A DNA stretch of 52,316 nucleotides from the NCBI RefSeq assembly GCF_027257195.1, contig NZ_JAPDFS010000008.1, positions 1-52,316 of the forward strand. The letters are read 5' to 3'. Source of the stretch: Halorubrum sp. F4. Its GTDB lineage: Archaea; Halobacteriota; Halobacteria; Halobacteriales; Haloferacaceae. This document shows, piece after piece, positions 8,209 to 15,516 of the stretch (within the stretch, counting starts at the first letter, position 1; every line of letters starts with the position of its first letter). The translations under genes were made by a program, and so were the position numbers. Under the pieces are notes generated by a model that had not been told where the DNA came from, searched no databases, and worked only from the letters and a program-made list of their open reading frames with translations.

Positions 8209-8495
8209 CTGGATGTTATAGCCCACTATAATTAAATCATCGCCGATGTCGATATCTTGATGCCCGAGTCACTTCTCAAACAGTCTGAGGATAGACATAC
8301 TAGGGCGTAGGCCTTCAAATGAGCAATTTCTAGGCATAAATCAGCTGTTCAGATAACTCCGGTTTTCTGGACGGGGAATTCGCCACGTGGCGAGGAGTAA
8401 CCGGTATTCGCCCGACCGGTATCGTCGGCGCTACGTGCCAAGCCACGCCCAGAAGAGTCAGCGAGTGACAAGAACGGTGCCTTACTGAATCGGAT
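8209..8495. other. intergenic region with a 14-bp palindrome
   Basis: No gene is seen. It contains the perfect palindrome TCGCCACGTGGCGA (8380-8393), followed by two direct ACCGGTAT copies 16 bp apart (about 8400 and 8416). These could be regulator sites, but no adjacent gene reads out from them. Confidence 0.4.
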
Positions 8496-8948
8496 TCAAG
8501 TGTGAATATCGAGCTTCTCCTCTAATTCCCCTACAGCTTCCAATATATTGTCACGTATTTCCTGAATCTCTTCGATGTCGTTTAGATGTCTTGAATGCTC
8601 GCTTAGGCTGCGGCACTCGTTGGCTACTTGATCGAGCGCATCTACAACATCTTGATCCACCCCAGCTAATTGCTCCCCGGAAGACGCATGCTGCGATATT
8701 TGAGTTTCTTGAAGCGATATCTTACTCGAAAGCTTTGAAAAATTCCGACCCGGTACGTCGGCTTGGTCCCATTGTAGCTGCCAGATTCGGCGTATCTGAG
8801 CCGCATATGCCGCTGATTGATCGTACCAATCATCGATCTCTTGAGACTCCTCCACGGAAAGTTCTCGACGGATCTGAAATTCGGTGACAATCAAAGAGCC
8901 GACGACAGATAGCCCAACAGAAGCTCCAACAGTCGCCCAGTCTACCAT
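8496..8948 (-). CDS. small membrane-anchored coiled-coil protein
   Basis: 150 aa. One N-terminal hydrophobic segment (about residues 5-23, WATVGASVGLSVVGSLIV) is followed by a long, Gln/Glu-rich helical region without beta propensity, likely a coiled coil. Its ATG lies 4 bp after the stop of the zinc-ribbon gene, so the two formed an operon before the IS insertion upstream. I do not recognise the family. The insertion may have cut it off from its promoter. Confidence 0.6.
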   Translation of the reverse strand: MVDWATVGASVGLSVVGSLIVTEFQIRRELSVEESQEIDDWYDQSAAYAAQIRRIWQLQWDQADVPGRNFSKLSSKISLQETQISQHASSGEQLAGVDQDVVDALDQVANECRSLSEHSRHLNDIEEIQEIRDNILEAVGELEEKLDIHT

Positions 8949-8952
8949 GATT

Positions 8953-9126
8953 TTACTTTAATTCCTTAATATCAGACATATCTACTTCGATAGGGACCTG
9001 TTCGTTACAGTTTTGACATACGCCTGCTGCTCGGATATTCCCGTGTTCCGTCCACGATTCGATGTCAAGCACATCGTTCCCACACTCCGGGCATTCAAAA
9101 TGGCCTGCCTGCGCTTCTGTCTCAAG
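8953..9126 (-). pseudogene. 3' part of IS-interrupted zinc-ribbon gene
   Basis: Encodes the C-terminal segment with two zinc knuckles, CPEC and CQNC (HFECPECGNDVL, AAGVCQNCNEQVP), ending at the stop at 8953. The open frame runs on upstream to 9180 only because it reads through the inserted element. The first native bases are the target duplication at 9119-9126. Joining this part to 10062-10156 at the duplication gives an uninterrupted 86-aa zinc-ribbon protein in frame. Confidence 0.85.
9119..9126. repeat. target site duplication, left (GTCTCAAG)
   Basis: The 8-bp direct repeat GTCTCAAG abuts the left IS end and is repeated at 10062-10069 beyond the right end. Confidence 0.9.
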
Positions 9127-9157
9127 TGCTTTGTTGAATCCGATGATGGCGCGGGGA

Positions 9158-9988
9158 TCACTGTTTGAGAGCCTGCTCAAGGTTGTAAACTGCGGCGGTC
9201 AACACGAGCTCGCGGAATTCGCGGTACCATGCGCGAGGGTGGACAGCGGGGCCGAACCGACGCTTGATGGCCGAAAAGACAGTCTCGGCCATCCAGCGTT
9301 GACCGTATAATTCGCTGTCCAACCGTGCGTTGTGCGCGTGATCGTAGGCAGCGAACAGCCGATGACGCAGCAAGGGCCGGACGCCCTCTGATCGGAGGGC
9401 GTCCCGGAGAGATTGATCGTCATAGCCCTTGTCGCCGGCGAGACTCTCGATTTTCTCGGTGTTGCGAAGGGCAACTCGACGGCCAGTCTGGGTGTCGTGA
9501 GGCCAGTGTGCCGAACAGTGAATGTCGAGGACGGCACACGAGTCTGTATCGACAAGGGCCGTCGTTTTCAGCGTGCGTATGTGGCGATCCGAGCGGTGTT
9601 GGTAGTGTCTCGATGCCGTTTCGCGGTCGAAGAACGTGGCATCGATGGCTCCATGCGAGCCCGGATCGCACTGTTGAGCAGTCGCTTGAAGCAAGCCGCG
9701 CCACACGGACATGGGCACCCTCTCAAACGACCGGTACAGCGTTGAGGGTGCGGGAAATGCCGTCCGTGACAGCTGTAACAACCCGCGAATACGATCCATT
9801 TCACTCGCCCAATCCACGATTTCACGGTACGTCGCATCCATGTGAACCCGCAAAAAGTGGAGCGTGACATGCTTCCAGCCGGGAAATCCGTTGCCAGTCG
9901 GATCACTCACCGCCGTTGGACTGGCGGCACAGCGCTTTTGAGCCAGCGACGCGGCTTGCTTAACGAAGCGGAAGAGTAGGTTGGTCAC
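9158..9988 (-). CDS. IS5-family DDE transposase
   Basis: 276 aa, starting with GTG at 9988. The DDE-fold signatures are AIDATFFDRETASRHY (first Asp), LVDTDSCAVLDIHC, LAGDKGYDDQSLRDAL (second Asp) and WMAETVFSAIKRRFG (Glu). It is full length for the haloarchaeal IS5/ISH1-like group and looks intact, so the element may still be active. The start codon lies in the loop of a 14-bp hairpin (9964-10007), which should limit translation from read-through transcripts. Confidence 0.93.
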   Translation of the reverse strand: MTNLLFRFVKQAASLAQKRCAASPTAVSDPTGNGFPGWKHVTLHFLRVHMDATYREIVDWASEMDRIRGLLQLSRTAFPAPSTLYRSFERVPMSVWRGLLQATAQQCDPGSHGAIDATFFDRETASRHYQHRSDRHIRTLKTTALVDTDSCAVLDIHCSAHWPHDTQTGRRVALRNTEKIESLAGDKGYDDQSLRDALRSEGVRPLLRHRLFAAYDHAHNARLDSELYGQRWMAETVFSAIKRRFGPAVHPRAWYREFRELVLTAAVYNLEQALKQ

Positions 9989-10007
9989 ATTCGACTCTTC
10001 CGCTTCG
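9964..10007 (-). promoter_or_regulatory. hairpin sequestering the transposase start
   Basis: A perfect 14-bp inverted repeat, CGAAGCGGAAGAGT (9964-9977) and ACTCTTCCGCTTCG (9994-10007), with a 16-nt loop. The loop contains the GTG start (9988) on the minus strand. It is comparable in logic to the leader hairpins of other IS elements that block expression from external promoters. Confidence 0.65.
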
Positions 10008-10061
10008 CTTCCACCTTTACAGCGACGCTATTCCGCCGCCTTCTGCGGATTCAACAGAGCA

Positions 10062-10156
10062 GTCTCAAGGTATTCCTGTACCTTCTTTTCCGCTGCCTCA
10101 GCGATTGCCCGGTTGAAGTCGCCTTCATCAAATTCAAGATCGATATTGATGTCCAT
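10062..10156 (-). pseudogene. 5' part of IS-interrupted zinc-ribbon gene
   Basis: ATG at 10156 opens MDINIDLEFDEGDFNRAI followed by AEAAEKKVQEYLE, a charged amphipathic helix, and runs into the IS at 10061. Bases 10062-10069 are the right copy of the target duplication. With the 3' part at 8953-9126 it reconstitutes an intact reading frame. Confidence 0.85.
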
Positions 10157-10196
10157 ACCCTAACATGAAACTGTCGACGGATAAGGGTGTCCCGCA

Positions 10197-10345
10197 CTAT
10201 TCTGCGCGGATCGGGTAATGAGAGCGACGGTGCCTTCGTTTGTGTTCGGATTGTAGCGGCACGTCGTCGTCGCGCAGCGTCTCGATGTCCGCGTCGGACA
10301 GGAACGGAATCCGGTCTCGCTGTAGTCTTTCGTCGACGAGCCCGC
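10197..10345 (-). pseudogene. possible C-terminal gene remnant
   Basis: An open minus frame ending with TAG at 10197-10199 reads ...DERLQRDRIPFLSDADIETL and so on, with protein-like composition but no start codon. It may be the tail of a gene deleted at this boundary. I do not recognise it. Confidence 0.25.
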
Positions 10346-10375
10346 CGACTCAAGATCGTCCCGTTTGGAGAGATA

Positions 10376-11218
10376 TCAATCCGCGATGTGCTCGATCTCG
10401 TCGATAATCGAAAGTATCTCTTGGTCGGTCTTTTCGCTGATATCGACTGCAACCTCAAGCGTGACATTCTCTGAGCGTAGCTTCGCGAGGAGAGACGCCG
10501 TTTCGTTCTCGGGGGATTCCGTTACTGGTTCGTCTGTGTGCTCGTCGTCTCCGTCCTGCTCTGGCTCTTCAGTAGGTTCCGCAGTTGGTTCCTCTGAGTC
10601 TGAGTCGTGTTCGCCTGGCTCCTCAATTACTTCTGTAGGCTCCGGGAGTTCGTACGAGTCCACCAACGAGGAGGCGAAGGTGTCGAATTTAGAATTTATT
10701 ACGAGGCGTGTTGGATATCCGCGACGACCCACCGTCCGTGTGCCCAGTCCAGCGGCCTCGGCTGTTTTCAATAGCAGGTTGATCTCTCGATTCTGAACAG
10801 GGTGAGCAAAATATGTACTCACCGCGTCGGAAAGGTCGTCGATTGTGATCCATCGCTCTCCGTCCGATTCCTCGAATTTCTCTTCTTGCACAATCGATAG
10901 GAAACCGTTGCGATACGGCGCATACATCTCAATTGCGCGTTTGAACGCATTCTGAACGCCCGATTCCTCCATCGAATCCGCATAGCGTAGCGCGTGGCCA
11001 AGATCACCCAGCTTAACCTGCGGCGATTGCTGACTCTCGTCGACGTACTCGAGGAACCCCAGAAGCTCTCCGTAATCACAGGCTGCTGCTATCTGTCGCC
11101 TATCAAAATCCGTCTGGTCATAGAGCTCGCTGCGTTCCACCGCCTCATCTCCAAGTAAGCGACACGTCTCGTAGAGTGCCTCCGGTTTCGCCCGTGATGG
11201 GAGGGTGTTGGTCGACAT
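10376..11218 (-). CDS. tandem winged-helix-like protein with acidic tail linker
   Basis: 280 aa. Residues about 10-70 and 75-175 look like two helical or winged-helix modules (LYDQTDFDRRQIAAACDYGELLGFL; ITIDDLSDAVSTYF; LLLKTAEAAGLGTRTVGRRGYPTRL). Residues about 195-235 are a Glu/Pro/Thr-rich disordered linker. The C-terminal 40 residues are a small helical module (LRSENVTLEVAVDISEKTDQEIL). It is transcribed divergently from the methylase/helicase operon, 152 bp apart. A controller or accessory DNA-binding subunit of that restriction system is the simplest reading, inferred from position. Confidence 0.6.
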   Translation of the reverse strand: MSTNTLPSRAKPEALYETCRLLGDEAVERSELYDQTDFDRRQIAAACDYGELLGFLEYVDESQQSPQVKLGDLGHALRYADSMEESGVQNAFKRAIEMYAPYRNGFLSIVQEEKFEESDGERWITIDDLSDAVSTYFAHPVQNREINLLLKTAEAAGLGTRTVGRRGYPTRLVINSKFDTFASSLVDSYELPEPTEVIEEPGEHDSDSEEPTAEPTEEPEQDGDDEHTDEPVTESPENETASLLAKLRSENVTLEVAVDISEKTDQEILSIIDEIEHIAD

Positions 11219-11337
11219 ATCTGACTAAGTGTCGACAATTCTGATAATAGTTTCCCTACATAGTCGTCTCCGCGCGTCATACTTGCTTATGCGGCGTCCG
11301 GTGGGTAACCGAAAATTCGTTCCTGACTCCTTCCCAA

Positions 11338-11346
11338 CAATATATG
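11338..11346 (+). promoter_or_regulatory. TATA box of the methylase operon
   Basis: AATATATGT lies about 28 nt upstream of the ATG at 11371, the spacing expected for a leaderless haloarchaeal transcript. It supports that ATG over the GTG at 11359. Confidence 0.5.
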
Positions 11347-11370
11347 TAGCCGGTCGCCGTGGCACGGATC

Positions 11371-14300
11371 ATGCCCTCGGATTTCTTGGACTCACGTCAA
11401 GGTCGCCACTGGAGCTACGATCGGGATGGTGGCGATTTTGAGTTCTACCAAGGAAACGGATCAAGTGCTCTTGAGATCGTCGTCGTCGATCACGGTGAGC
11501 GACCCACCAAAGAGTTCCTCCAGAAGACGTACGCAGACCGGCGCGGCGGGCGAGTAAACCCGATCCTCGTCGTTGCCCTCTACGACGACCACGCCGGACT
11601 GTGCGGGCCGAGTGGCGAAGAGCCACCGGTCTACCGAGACGTCGACCGTGGCCAAGCGGACCGCGTCTGTGACACCGCCCTCAACGAGCCCGACCGGCAC
11701 GCAGCTCAGCGATTCCTTACTGAGACGCTCCCGCAGCTCGACGAAGAGCTTACTGGGCTTCGCAATCAGGGGCTCCTCTCGACGCACGAGCTCAAGGTCG
11801 GTGTTCCCAGACGCGACGACTGGGAAGACGCGACCGAACAAGCTCATCAGGCTATCGACGACGACCCGCGTGAGCTGATCAAGGGACTCAACTACGAGAT
11901 CGACCAGCTCACTGACCAAAGTTACGTGCTGAAGGACACGAGTGACGGCCACGAGCGCGCTGTTGCGATGTTCCTCCAAGAAGACGAGTCGTTCGATCAC
12001 GCGCAGGAACGGTTCGTGGGCCAGTCTCCGGTGGCCTATGCGCTCAACGAGGCCGACAAGCGGAACCTCGAATACGTCATCGGAAGCAGCGGCGACACGC
12101 TCCGGCTGTACACGACCAATCCCGACGCCGGATTCGGCTCCCGTGGTCGGACGGACACCTACGTCGAGGTGAACACCAGTCTGCTTGCAGACGAAAAGTC
12201 GGCATATCTGTGGCTACTCTTCTCTGCGAACGCGCTCCGCGAAGATGGGACACTCCACGACATTATGGAGCGGTCGAAGGACTACGCCGCCGCGCTCGGC
12301 GAGCGACTTCGCGAGCGGATCTACGACGACGTCGTCCCGGACCTCGCGGAAGCGATCGCCCGCGCCCGAGACATCGACGACCCGACGAAAGAGCAGCTGG
12401 ACGAGACCTACGAGATGACACTCGTGTTGCTCTACCGGCTGCTGTTCATCGCCTACGCCGAAGATGAGGAGTTCCTCCCCCGTCGGCGTAACGAACGGTA
12501 CGACCGGGATTCACTGAAGCAGAAGGCCCACGATCTCCACGACTTCGTTGAGGGTGACGGGAGCTTCGACGCCGCGTTCTACGACCACTGGGACGATGTG
12601 ATGCGCCTCTCGCGGGCCATCCACCGCGGTCACGACGAGCTGGGGCTTCCGGCCTACGAAGGCCGTCTGCTCTCCGAGGACGAGGATATCTCCGAGGCGG
12701 GCGCGAAGCTGGCGGACATTCGACTTAACAACGCTGAGTTCGGTCCGGTCCTGGCGAAACTGCTAATCGACGAGACGGGCGACGGATATGAGGGGCCGGT
12801 CGACTTCCGGAATATCGGCGTCCGCGAGTTCGGTGTGATCTACGAGGGGCTGTTGGAGTCCGAGCTATCGCTGGCGGAACAGCCGCTTACTGTTGACAAC
12901 GAGGGACACTACGTCCCGGTCGACTTGGACGGACAGCAGACGCTCGGTGAGGAAGAACGCGAGGCGATCATCGTCGACGAGGGTGAGATATATCTTCACG
13001 GCCAGTCCGGCGAGCGGAAGGCGACGGGGACGTACTACACGAAATCCCGATTCGTCGAGCATCTTCTGGACCACTCCTTGGAGCCTGCGCTGGACGATCA
13101 CCTCGAACGGATCGACCGGCTCCGCGAAGAGGAAGGCGAGCACGCAGCCGCGGACGCGTTCTTCGATCTTCGCGTCTCCGACATCGCGATGGGGTCGGGG
13201 CACTTCCTCGTCGGCGCTGTCGACCGGATCGAGTCGCGCCTGTACGCGTACCTGACCGAGAACCCACTGTCGCCTGTCGAGGACGAACTCGATAATCTGG
13301 AGGATGCGGCACTGGAGGCCTTCGAAGGCGAGGAGTACGCGCCGCCGGTCGAACGCGGTCAACTGCTTCGCCGTCAGGTGGCTCGTCGCTGTATCTATGG
13401 TGTCGACATTAATCAGCTATCGACTGAACTCGCTCGGTTGTCGATCTGGGTTCATACGTTCGTTCCCGGACTTCCGCTCACGTTCCTCGACTACAACCTC
13501 GTGACTGGCGATTCGCTGGCGGGGATCGGAACACTGGACGAGGTTACAGAGATACTTGATGTCGAGCAGTCGTCGTTGGGGATGTTTGCCGGCGGTCAGA
13601 GCGTAATGAAGGAGATCCGTGAGGACATCGACCAACTGGGTAACTTTGCAGACGCCAGTGCTGAGCAAGTACAGGAGGCTCGTAAGACTCGCACAGAGAT
13701 CGAAGAAAAAATTGAGCAGGTTCGGGCACGATTTGACGTTCTCGCTGCGTCGCGTATCGATGAAGATATTGACACAGATCCGGTATCCGACACGGATATA
13801 GACATCACCCAAGAAGATTGCTATGAGAAGGCACAGCAGGTCTTGAGGTCTACTCGTCCACTTCATTTCCCTGCGGCATTCCCAGAGGTATTTGATGGCG
13901 ACAGGTCTGGTTTCGACGTTATTGTCGGCAATCCACCGTGGGAGGAGGCAACTCTGGAAGAAGACGAGTTTTGGATGCGGTACGAACCTGGACTGATGGG
14001 GAAGACGCAAAATGAACAGGAGCAGCTAAAAGAACGATTGCGTGAGGAGCGACCGGATCTCGTTGAAAAATACGAACGGGAACTTGAGGCTCAGAATAAA
14101 GTTCGTGAAATCTTGAAGAACGGCCCCTATCCGGGTATGGGAACCGGCGATCCAGACATGTACAAGGCATTTTACTGGCGATTTTGGAGGCTTATCAACC
14201 GTGGCGGTGAAGTAGGCGTCGTCTTACCGCGTAGTGCATTCATTGCAGCCGGTTCAGAGGAATTTCGCCGTACCTTGCTTAATGAAGGCAGAGTAAGAGA

Positions 14301-15516
14301 TCTTACCTTCCTGAAAAACAAAGACGGGTGGGTTTTCGACAATATGGAACCCCGATATACAATCGCTTTACTCGGGTTCACAAGAGACGAACCTGATGCC
14401 GAGACCAAGTTGCCACTTCGGGGTCCGTATCCTGATCCGAAGAGCTATGCGGAGGGCCTCGAACGTGGACCAGCATATTTCGATCTGGAACGCGCGCGGA
14501 ATTGGACAGGAAGTGCTGCGTTCCCTCTTTTACCTCCTGAACCAGCATCAATAGAGGTATTCAAGCAGCTGTCAACGCATCCACCACTTGATTATGATGA
14601 ACCAGATGAGTGGCGTGCGCGGCCCAACACCGAGCTTCACGGAACGAATGATAAAAAGAAAGATGATGGGACTCGCTTGATGCATTTTACGGAAGACCCG
14701 CCAGACGGCTTCTGGCCAGTCTTCAAAGGCGCTTCATTTGCTCCATCTGATGAAGTTAGCTGGATCAACGATACAGGAGTTCGGTACGCTTGGGGAGATC
14801 CGGATGTCTTGGTTCCCTTCTTGGATGACCGTCGTGAGAGTAAAGGTCAACATTGGGCATCCGCCTTCTATGAAATGTCGGAGGAATGGCTAACAGAGCG
14901 AGACACACTACCTTGTTTGAACCCGCGAGTTGCTTTCCGTGATGTCACTAATCGGACAAATCAGAGAACAGTTCGAACAGCTCTGGTACCTCCAAAAGTA
15001 TTCTTAGCAAATACTGCGCCCTATTTCCTCTGGCCACGCGGAGATGAAAAAGATGAAGCGTATCTACTTGGTATTCTCGCTTCCATCCCGTTAGATTGGT
15101 ACGCCCGTCGCTTTGTCGAGACCCACGTTAACTATCATATACTGAATTCGTTCCCAATCCCGCGACCCGGTGATGATTCGAGACTTAGAAACCGTGTTAT
15201 CGAACTCTCCGGAAGATTAGCAGCTAAGGAGGACTGCTATGCTGATTGGGCCGACGCAGTTGGCGTGGATTATGGCCCGATCAATGAAAATGACGAATTA
15301 GAGAAAATCTATGAACTTGACGCTGTCGTCGCACATCTCTACGGACTCTCTCGCGAAGACGTCGAAGTCATATTTGAGACGTTCCACACCGGCTGGAACT
15401 ACGAGGAACGATTAGACCGCGTCCTTGACTACTACACGAGCTGGGCCGACAAGCTTGACCTCGACCATGCCGACCGCGAGGAGGGACGACAGGCGGGGAC
15501 ACGAAGCGATGACTGA
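11371..15516 (+). CDS. large adenine-specific DNA methylase with target recognition region
   Basis: 1381 aa. This is a class I N6-adenine methyltransferase of the Eco57I-like restriction-modification type. Motif I AMGSGHF lies at residues 606-612 (SAM binding) and the catalytic NPPW at 854-857. Residues 1-250 form an alpha/beta domain (LEIVVVDHG, NPILVVALYDDHAGLCGPSG). Residues about 900-1300 hold the probable target recognition domain (VGVVLPRSAFIAAG, FPIPRPG). It should methylate host DNA at a specific site and guide the downstream nuclease-helicase, which it overlaps by 8 nt (ATGACTGA). The interval 13540-15330 is visibly lower in GC than the rest, consistent with replacement of the catalytic and recognition half by recombination. 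Confidence 0.88.
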   Translation: MPSDFLDSRQGRHWSYDRDGGDFEFYQGNGSSALEIVVVDHGERPTKEFLQKTYADRRGGRVNPILVVALYDDHAGLCGPSGEEPPVYRDVDRGQADRVCDTALNEPDRHAAQRFLTETLPQLDEELTGLRNQGLLSTHELKVGVPRRDDWEDATEQAHQAIDDDPRELIKGLNYEIDQLTDQSYVLKDTSDGHERAVAMFLQEDESFDHAQERFVGQSPVAYALNEADKRNLEYVIGSSGDTLRLYTTNPDAGFGSRGRTDTYVEVNTSLLADEKSAYLWLLFSANALREDGTLHDIMERSKDYAAALGERLRERIYDDVVPDLAEAIARARDIDDPTKEQLDETYEMTLVLLYRLLFIAYAEDEEFLPRRRNERYDRDSLKQKAHDLHDFVEGDGSFDAAFYDHWDDVMRLSRAIHRGHDELGLPAYEGRLLSEDEDISEAGAKLADIRLNNAEFGPVLAKLLIDETGDGYEGPVDFRNIGVREFGVIYEGLLESELSLAEQPLTVDNEGHYVPVDLDGQQTLGEEEREAIIVDEGEIYLHGQSGERKATGTYYTKSRFVEHLLDHSLEPALDDHLERIDRLREEEGEHAAADAFFDLRVSDIAMGSGHFLVGAVDRIESRLYAYLTENPLSPVEDELDNLEDAALEAFEGEEYAPPVERGQLLRRQVARRCIYGVDINQLSTELARLSIWVHTFVPGLPLTFLDYNLVTGDSLAGIGTLDEVTEILDVEQSSLGMFAGGQSVMKEIREDIDQLGNFADASAEQVQEARKTRTEIEEKIEQVRARFDVLAASRIDEDIDTDPVSDTDIDITQEDCYEKAQQVLRSTRPLHFPAAFPEVFDGDRSGFDVIVGNPPWEEATLEEDEFWMRYEPGLMGKTQNEQEQLKERLREERPDLVEKYERELEAQNKVREILKNGPYPGMGTGDPDMYKAFYWRFWRLINRGGEVGVVLPRSAFIAAGSEEFRRTLLNEGRVRDLTFLKNKDGWVFDNMEPRYTIALLGFTRDEPDAETKLPLRGPYPDPKSYAEGLERGPAYFDLERARNWTGSAAFPLLPPEPASIEVFKQLSTHPPLDYDEPDEWRARPNTELHGTNDKKKDDGTRLMHFTEDPPDGFWPVFKGASFAPSDEVSWINDTGVRYAWGDPDVLVPFLDDRRESKGQHWASAFYEMSEEWLTERDTLPCLNPRVAFRDVTNRTNQRTVRTALVPPKVFLANTAPYFLWPRGDEKDEAYLLGILASIPLDWYARRFVETHVNYHILNSFPIPRPGDDSRLRNRVIELSGRLAAKEDCYADWADAVGVDYGPINENDELEKIYELDAVVAHLYGLSREDVEVIFETFHTGWNYEERLDRVLDYYTSWADKLDLDHADREEGRQAGTRSDD

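Larger units (their letters stand above)
9127..10061 (-). mobile_element. complete IS5-type insertion sequence, 935 bp
   Basis: The ends are TGCTTTGTTGAATCCG on the left (inward on +) and TGCTCTGTTGAATCCG on the right (inward on -), flanked by the 8-bp duplication GTCTCAAG. It carries one transposase gene on the minus strand. Its termini match the 126-bp MITE at 43638-43763, so this element type could mobilise that MITE. Confidence 0.93.

Noticed and set aside
8953..9180. 75-codon zinc-ribbon frame starting at 9180 taken as an intact gene
   Set aside because: The first codons (a TTG start at 9180) are IS sequence. The true gene is split by the element, as the 8-bp duplication and in-frame rejoining show.
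9161..9180. GAGCCTGCTC near 9168 as the IS left end
   Set aside because: It gives no target duplication. The end at 9127 matches the right terminus and is flanked by GTCTCAAG on both sides.
12865..13362. Long antisense frames opposite the methylase and helicase genes (also 16553-16879, 17645-17983, 18419-18856)
   Set aside because: These mirror frames come from GC-rich codon bias. They show no protein motif, and the sense genes have clear domains.
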